A stretch of 47,345 nucleotides of DNA, from NCBI RefSeq assembly GCF_014696435.1, contig NZ_JACJQG010000077.1, forward strand, positions 1-47,345, read 5' to 3'. Positions 45,689 through 47,345 of the stretch are shown here, one piece after another. Under the pieces are notes generated by a model, which made no database searches, had not been told where the DNA came from, and saw nothing but the letters and a program-made list of their open reading frames with translations. The stretch's first letter is position 1; each line of letters starts with the position of its first letter. The stretch is from Calothrix anomala FACHB-343. GTDB taxonomy: Bacteria > Cyanobacteriota > Cyanobacteriia > Cyanobacteriales > Nostocaceae. A program made the translations under genes and the position numbers.

Positions 45689-46345
45689 TTACATTGTCAT
45701 ATTCAACAGCCAATATAACCAAAATACAATATGAACAGTTGCTATCAGCCAAAACACAACTTGATAGGAAACTTTGCTTGTCTTATGACGTAGTATCTGT
45801 TGTGCCACAAACCCGCCTAACCAGCCACATGCAAATTCACATAGATGCAAAGTATTTTCTGGCACCCGCCATTTACCTTGTTTTGCGCGAGATTTATCAT
45901 TGGCGTAGAGTGCAAAGGTAATTACACTCATTAGAGGATAAAGAATTAGCCCAATTGGGTTGCTAGTTTTCATTACAAGAAAAATAGAACCGAAAACAGG
46001 CAGTAAAGATAACAGCAACGTCTTGAAAACTAATGGTGAAAATTTCTTCACCAGCTTCTTTAGTAGCTTAGTTTTAGACTGTGCTGGTTTCCGAGAAGAT
46101 GAGGACTGAAGTATGGGTGCTGGTTTTCCCCCTTGAATGGAAGCCTTAGACGCACTTAGTTTACCGTTTTTATCAACTAGGAGTTGATATTGAATTAAAT
46201 CTCCAACTTGGGGACGATGGTTAACATTCTTAAACGCACTGATGTGAATAAAGACTTCTTCACCACCATCACTAGGTTGTATGAAACCAAACCCCCGGTT
46301 ATCTATCCATCTAATTATTTGACCTTTGCTGAAAACAGGTTTCAT
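45689..46345 (-). CDS. Cold-shock domain fused to DUF1294 membrane domain
   Basis: A 218-residue protein. N-terminal cold-shock domain (about 1-68) with RNP1 RGFGFIQP and RNP2 EVFIHISAF, a single-strand nucleic-acid-binding OB fold. A basic linker (about 70-100) leads to a four-helix DUF1294 domain (about 105-218). Such fusions are common in cyanobacteria and gamma-proteobacteria; the function is unknown but implies nucleic-acid binding at the membrane. The ATG at 46343-46345 is preferred because the open frame upstream of it only has a TTG. Confidence 0.9.
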   Translation of the reverse strand: MKPVFSKGQIIRWIDNRGFGFIQPSDGGEEVFIHISAFKNVNHRPQVGDLIQYQLLVDKNGKLSASKASIQGGKPAPILQSSSSRKPAQSKTKLLKKLVKKFSPLVFKTLLLSLLPVFGSIFLVMKTSNPIGLILYPLMSVITFALYANDKSRAKQGKWRVPENTLHLCEFACGWLGGFVAQQILRHKTSKVSYQVVFWLIATVHIVFWLYWLLNMTM

Positions 46346-46540
46346 GGACAATTTTTATGGCTATACTTAGTTTTAGTGTGCCCATTTATTCATAGATAAA
46401 CAATCATAACTCTAGTTTTGCAGATTGTGCGATCGCTCTACCCAAAAAGCGATCCCCAAGGTGTTAGCGTAGTCATTACGCTTTCATAAATATGGCGATC
46501 GCAGTCAAATAAATCGATTAATTGTATATAAACAATCAAA

Positions 46541-46573
46541 TCTCCCACTAAACCTAAATAAGTTTGTGGGAGA
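46541..46573 (-). terminator. Hairpin downstream of the charged exported protein gene
   Basis: TCTCCCAC (46541-46548) and GTGGGAGA (46566-46573) pair fully, with an inner AAAC/GTTT stem. It is 45 bp past the stop of the minus-strand gene at 46618. Confidence 0.6.
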
Positions 46574-46617
46574 AAAATTGATGTGAAATTAAGAAAAAAA
46601 TACTTAGTATTTATTCT

Positions 46618-47061
46618 CTATTGACCAAAAGCATCCTTAACGCTATCTACAGCGCGTTCAACAGCATTCTTAGTGTTGTCTACAGCTTTTTGAGTGCGTG
46701 CTGCGTCTTCTTCTGCTCTGCGTTCAATTGTCGCTCTGTCTCTTTTGGCTTTGCGCTCTACAAAACTACCATCGTTATCGGTGGCGCGCTCAACTTTACG
46801 AGCATTTTTATTTGCAGTTTCCTCTACTTTATCTGCTGCGTCGCGGATAAAATTCTTCGCGCGTCCAGCATCTTCACTAGCTTTGCCTTGAATGCGATCG
46901 CCTGCATCTGCTGATGCAATTACAATCGGATTAGCCATTGCTGCGGTATTCGCCAAAAATCCACCATGCCAAACAACAGCGAATGCTGACAAGCAAAATA
47001 GAGTTGTAGCTAGCCAACGACCTACAGTAGAGAGCTTTTTGGTAAAATAATTTAGTTGCAT
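46618..47061 (-). CDS. Exported charged, alanine-rich helical protein
   Basis: A 147-residue protein with an N-terminal signal/anchor (about residues 12-42, ending near AMA). The mature part is a low-complexity helix of Ala, Lys, Glu, Asp and Arg with repeats of the kind DAADKVEETANKNARKVERA, like stress-related LEA/CsbD-type coiled proteins; no named family. The start is set at ATG 47059-47061, since AAAGGAG lies 10 nt upstream; the TTG at 47068 is too close to it. Likely a periplasmic or membrane-linked stress protein (inference). Confidence 0.7.
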   Translation of the reverse strand: MQLNYFTKKLSTVGRWLATTLFCLSAFAVVWHGGFLANTAAMANPIVIASADAGDRIQGKASEDAGRAKNFIRDAADKVEETANKNARKVERATDNDGSFVERKAKRDRATIERRAEEDAARTQKAVDNTKNAVERAVDSVKDAFGQ

Positions 47062-47292
47062 AGAATACAATCTCCTTTAGATTTAGCATTCTATTTTTAC
47101 TGCATCAGACTCATCAGCTAAAACGCACCTGAGACAGAGGTTACAACTTGATTACCTGTCAAAAGAATTAGCTCTTTCTATAGAGTTAGTTAAAGCTAGG
47201 ACTAAAACGACTTTTAAGCTCATCCCACCCCTAAAAGGCTTGTCATTACCAACATCTTTTAAAGTGGAAATGGGGTGTATTAGAGTCAGAGT

Positions 47293-47345
47293 ATGAAATT
47301 AGAAAATTTCACAGACCTCCAAACTTGGGCAGTTGAACAATGGGG
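47293..47345 (+). CDS. Probable transposase, 5' end only
   Basis: The first 17 codons (MKLENFTDLQTWAVEQW) run off the right edge. WAVEQWG resembles the start of IS4-family transposases (W-x-E-x-F/W-G then A-LGD-RR), so an insertion sequence probably begins here. Too short to be sure. Confidence 0.4.
   Translation, partial: MKLENFTDLQTWAVEQW

Noticed and set aside
1-47345. tRNA, rRNA or replication origin
   Set aside because: No cloverleaf, rRNA segment or DnaA-box cluster was recognised by eye; a tRNA search program would settle this.

Overview
This window comes from a filamentous, heterocyst-forming cyanobacterium of the Nostoc/Anabaena/Calothrix type. The evidence is the dense HIP1 sites (GCGATCGC), short tandem heptamer repeats, cyanobacterial families (DUF928, DUF1822, DUF1294 fused to a cold-shock domain), and above all the uptake-hydrogenase genes hupS-hupL interrupted by developmental excision elements.

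Left part (1-8.6 kb): a Rieske-type exported protein, a glutathione S-transferase gene broken by one in-frame stop, a nitroreductase, then a run of exported repeat proteins: a YW/DN three-repeat protein, a ricin-B-type lectin, a Tat-exported WCxKC three-repeat protein and an RTX calcium-binding protein. A TpsB outer-membrane transporter follows.

8.9-19.4 kb, minus strand: a secretion/signalling locus. In transcription order it holds a sigma-70-like factor, a DUF1822 protein, a probable CHASE2 transmembrane relic, a DUF928 protein, and a 2135-residue TpsA exoprotein whose C-terminus is a CHAT caspase-like peptidase. TpsB at 6.4 kb is the likely exporter.

19.7-30.4 kb: an ArsR-type repressor with a 36-bp operator dyad and a double SRPBCC protein; a leucyl-tRNA-synthetase-like protein lacking the whole CP1 editing domain, divergent from a kinase-fold protein; a guanidinium-exporter-type SMR protein, a NUDIX hydrolase, an SDR oxidoreductase; then a large serine recombinase of the XisF kind.

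30.5-43.9 kb: the last 45 codons of hupS start about 48 bp from the recombinase start codon, so hupS appears interrupted by a second element whose other end lies outside the window. hupL is split at codon 170/171 by an 11,517-bp element with perfect direct repeats (CACAGCAGTTATATGG) and its own XisC tyrosine recombinase. Joining across the repeat restores a 531-codon hupL. The hupL element also carries two near-identical AAA ATPase/PD-(D/E)XK genes flanking a two-gene TIR-domain operon that looks like a defence module, a small orphan gene, a membrane protein, an array of palindromes about 40 bp apart, and an integron-type integrase relic.

43.9-47.3 kb: a glycine-zipper protein, a DUF3592 protein, a cold-shock/DUF1294 membrane protein, an exported charged helical protein, and the first 17 codons of a probable transposase at the right edge.
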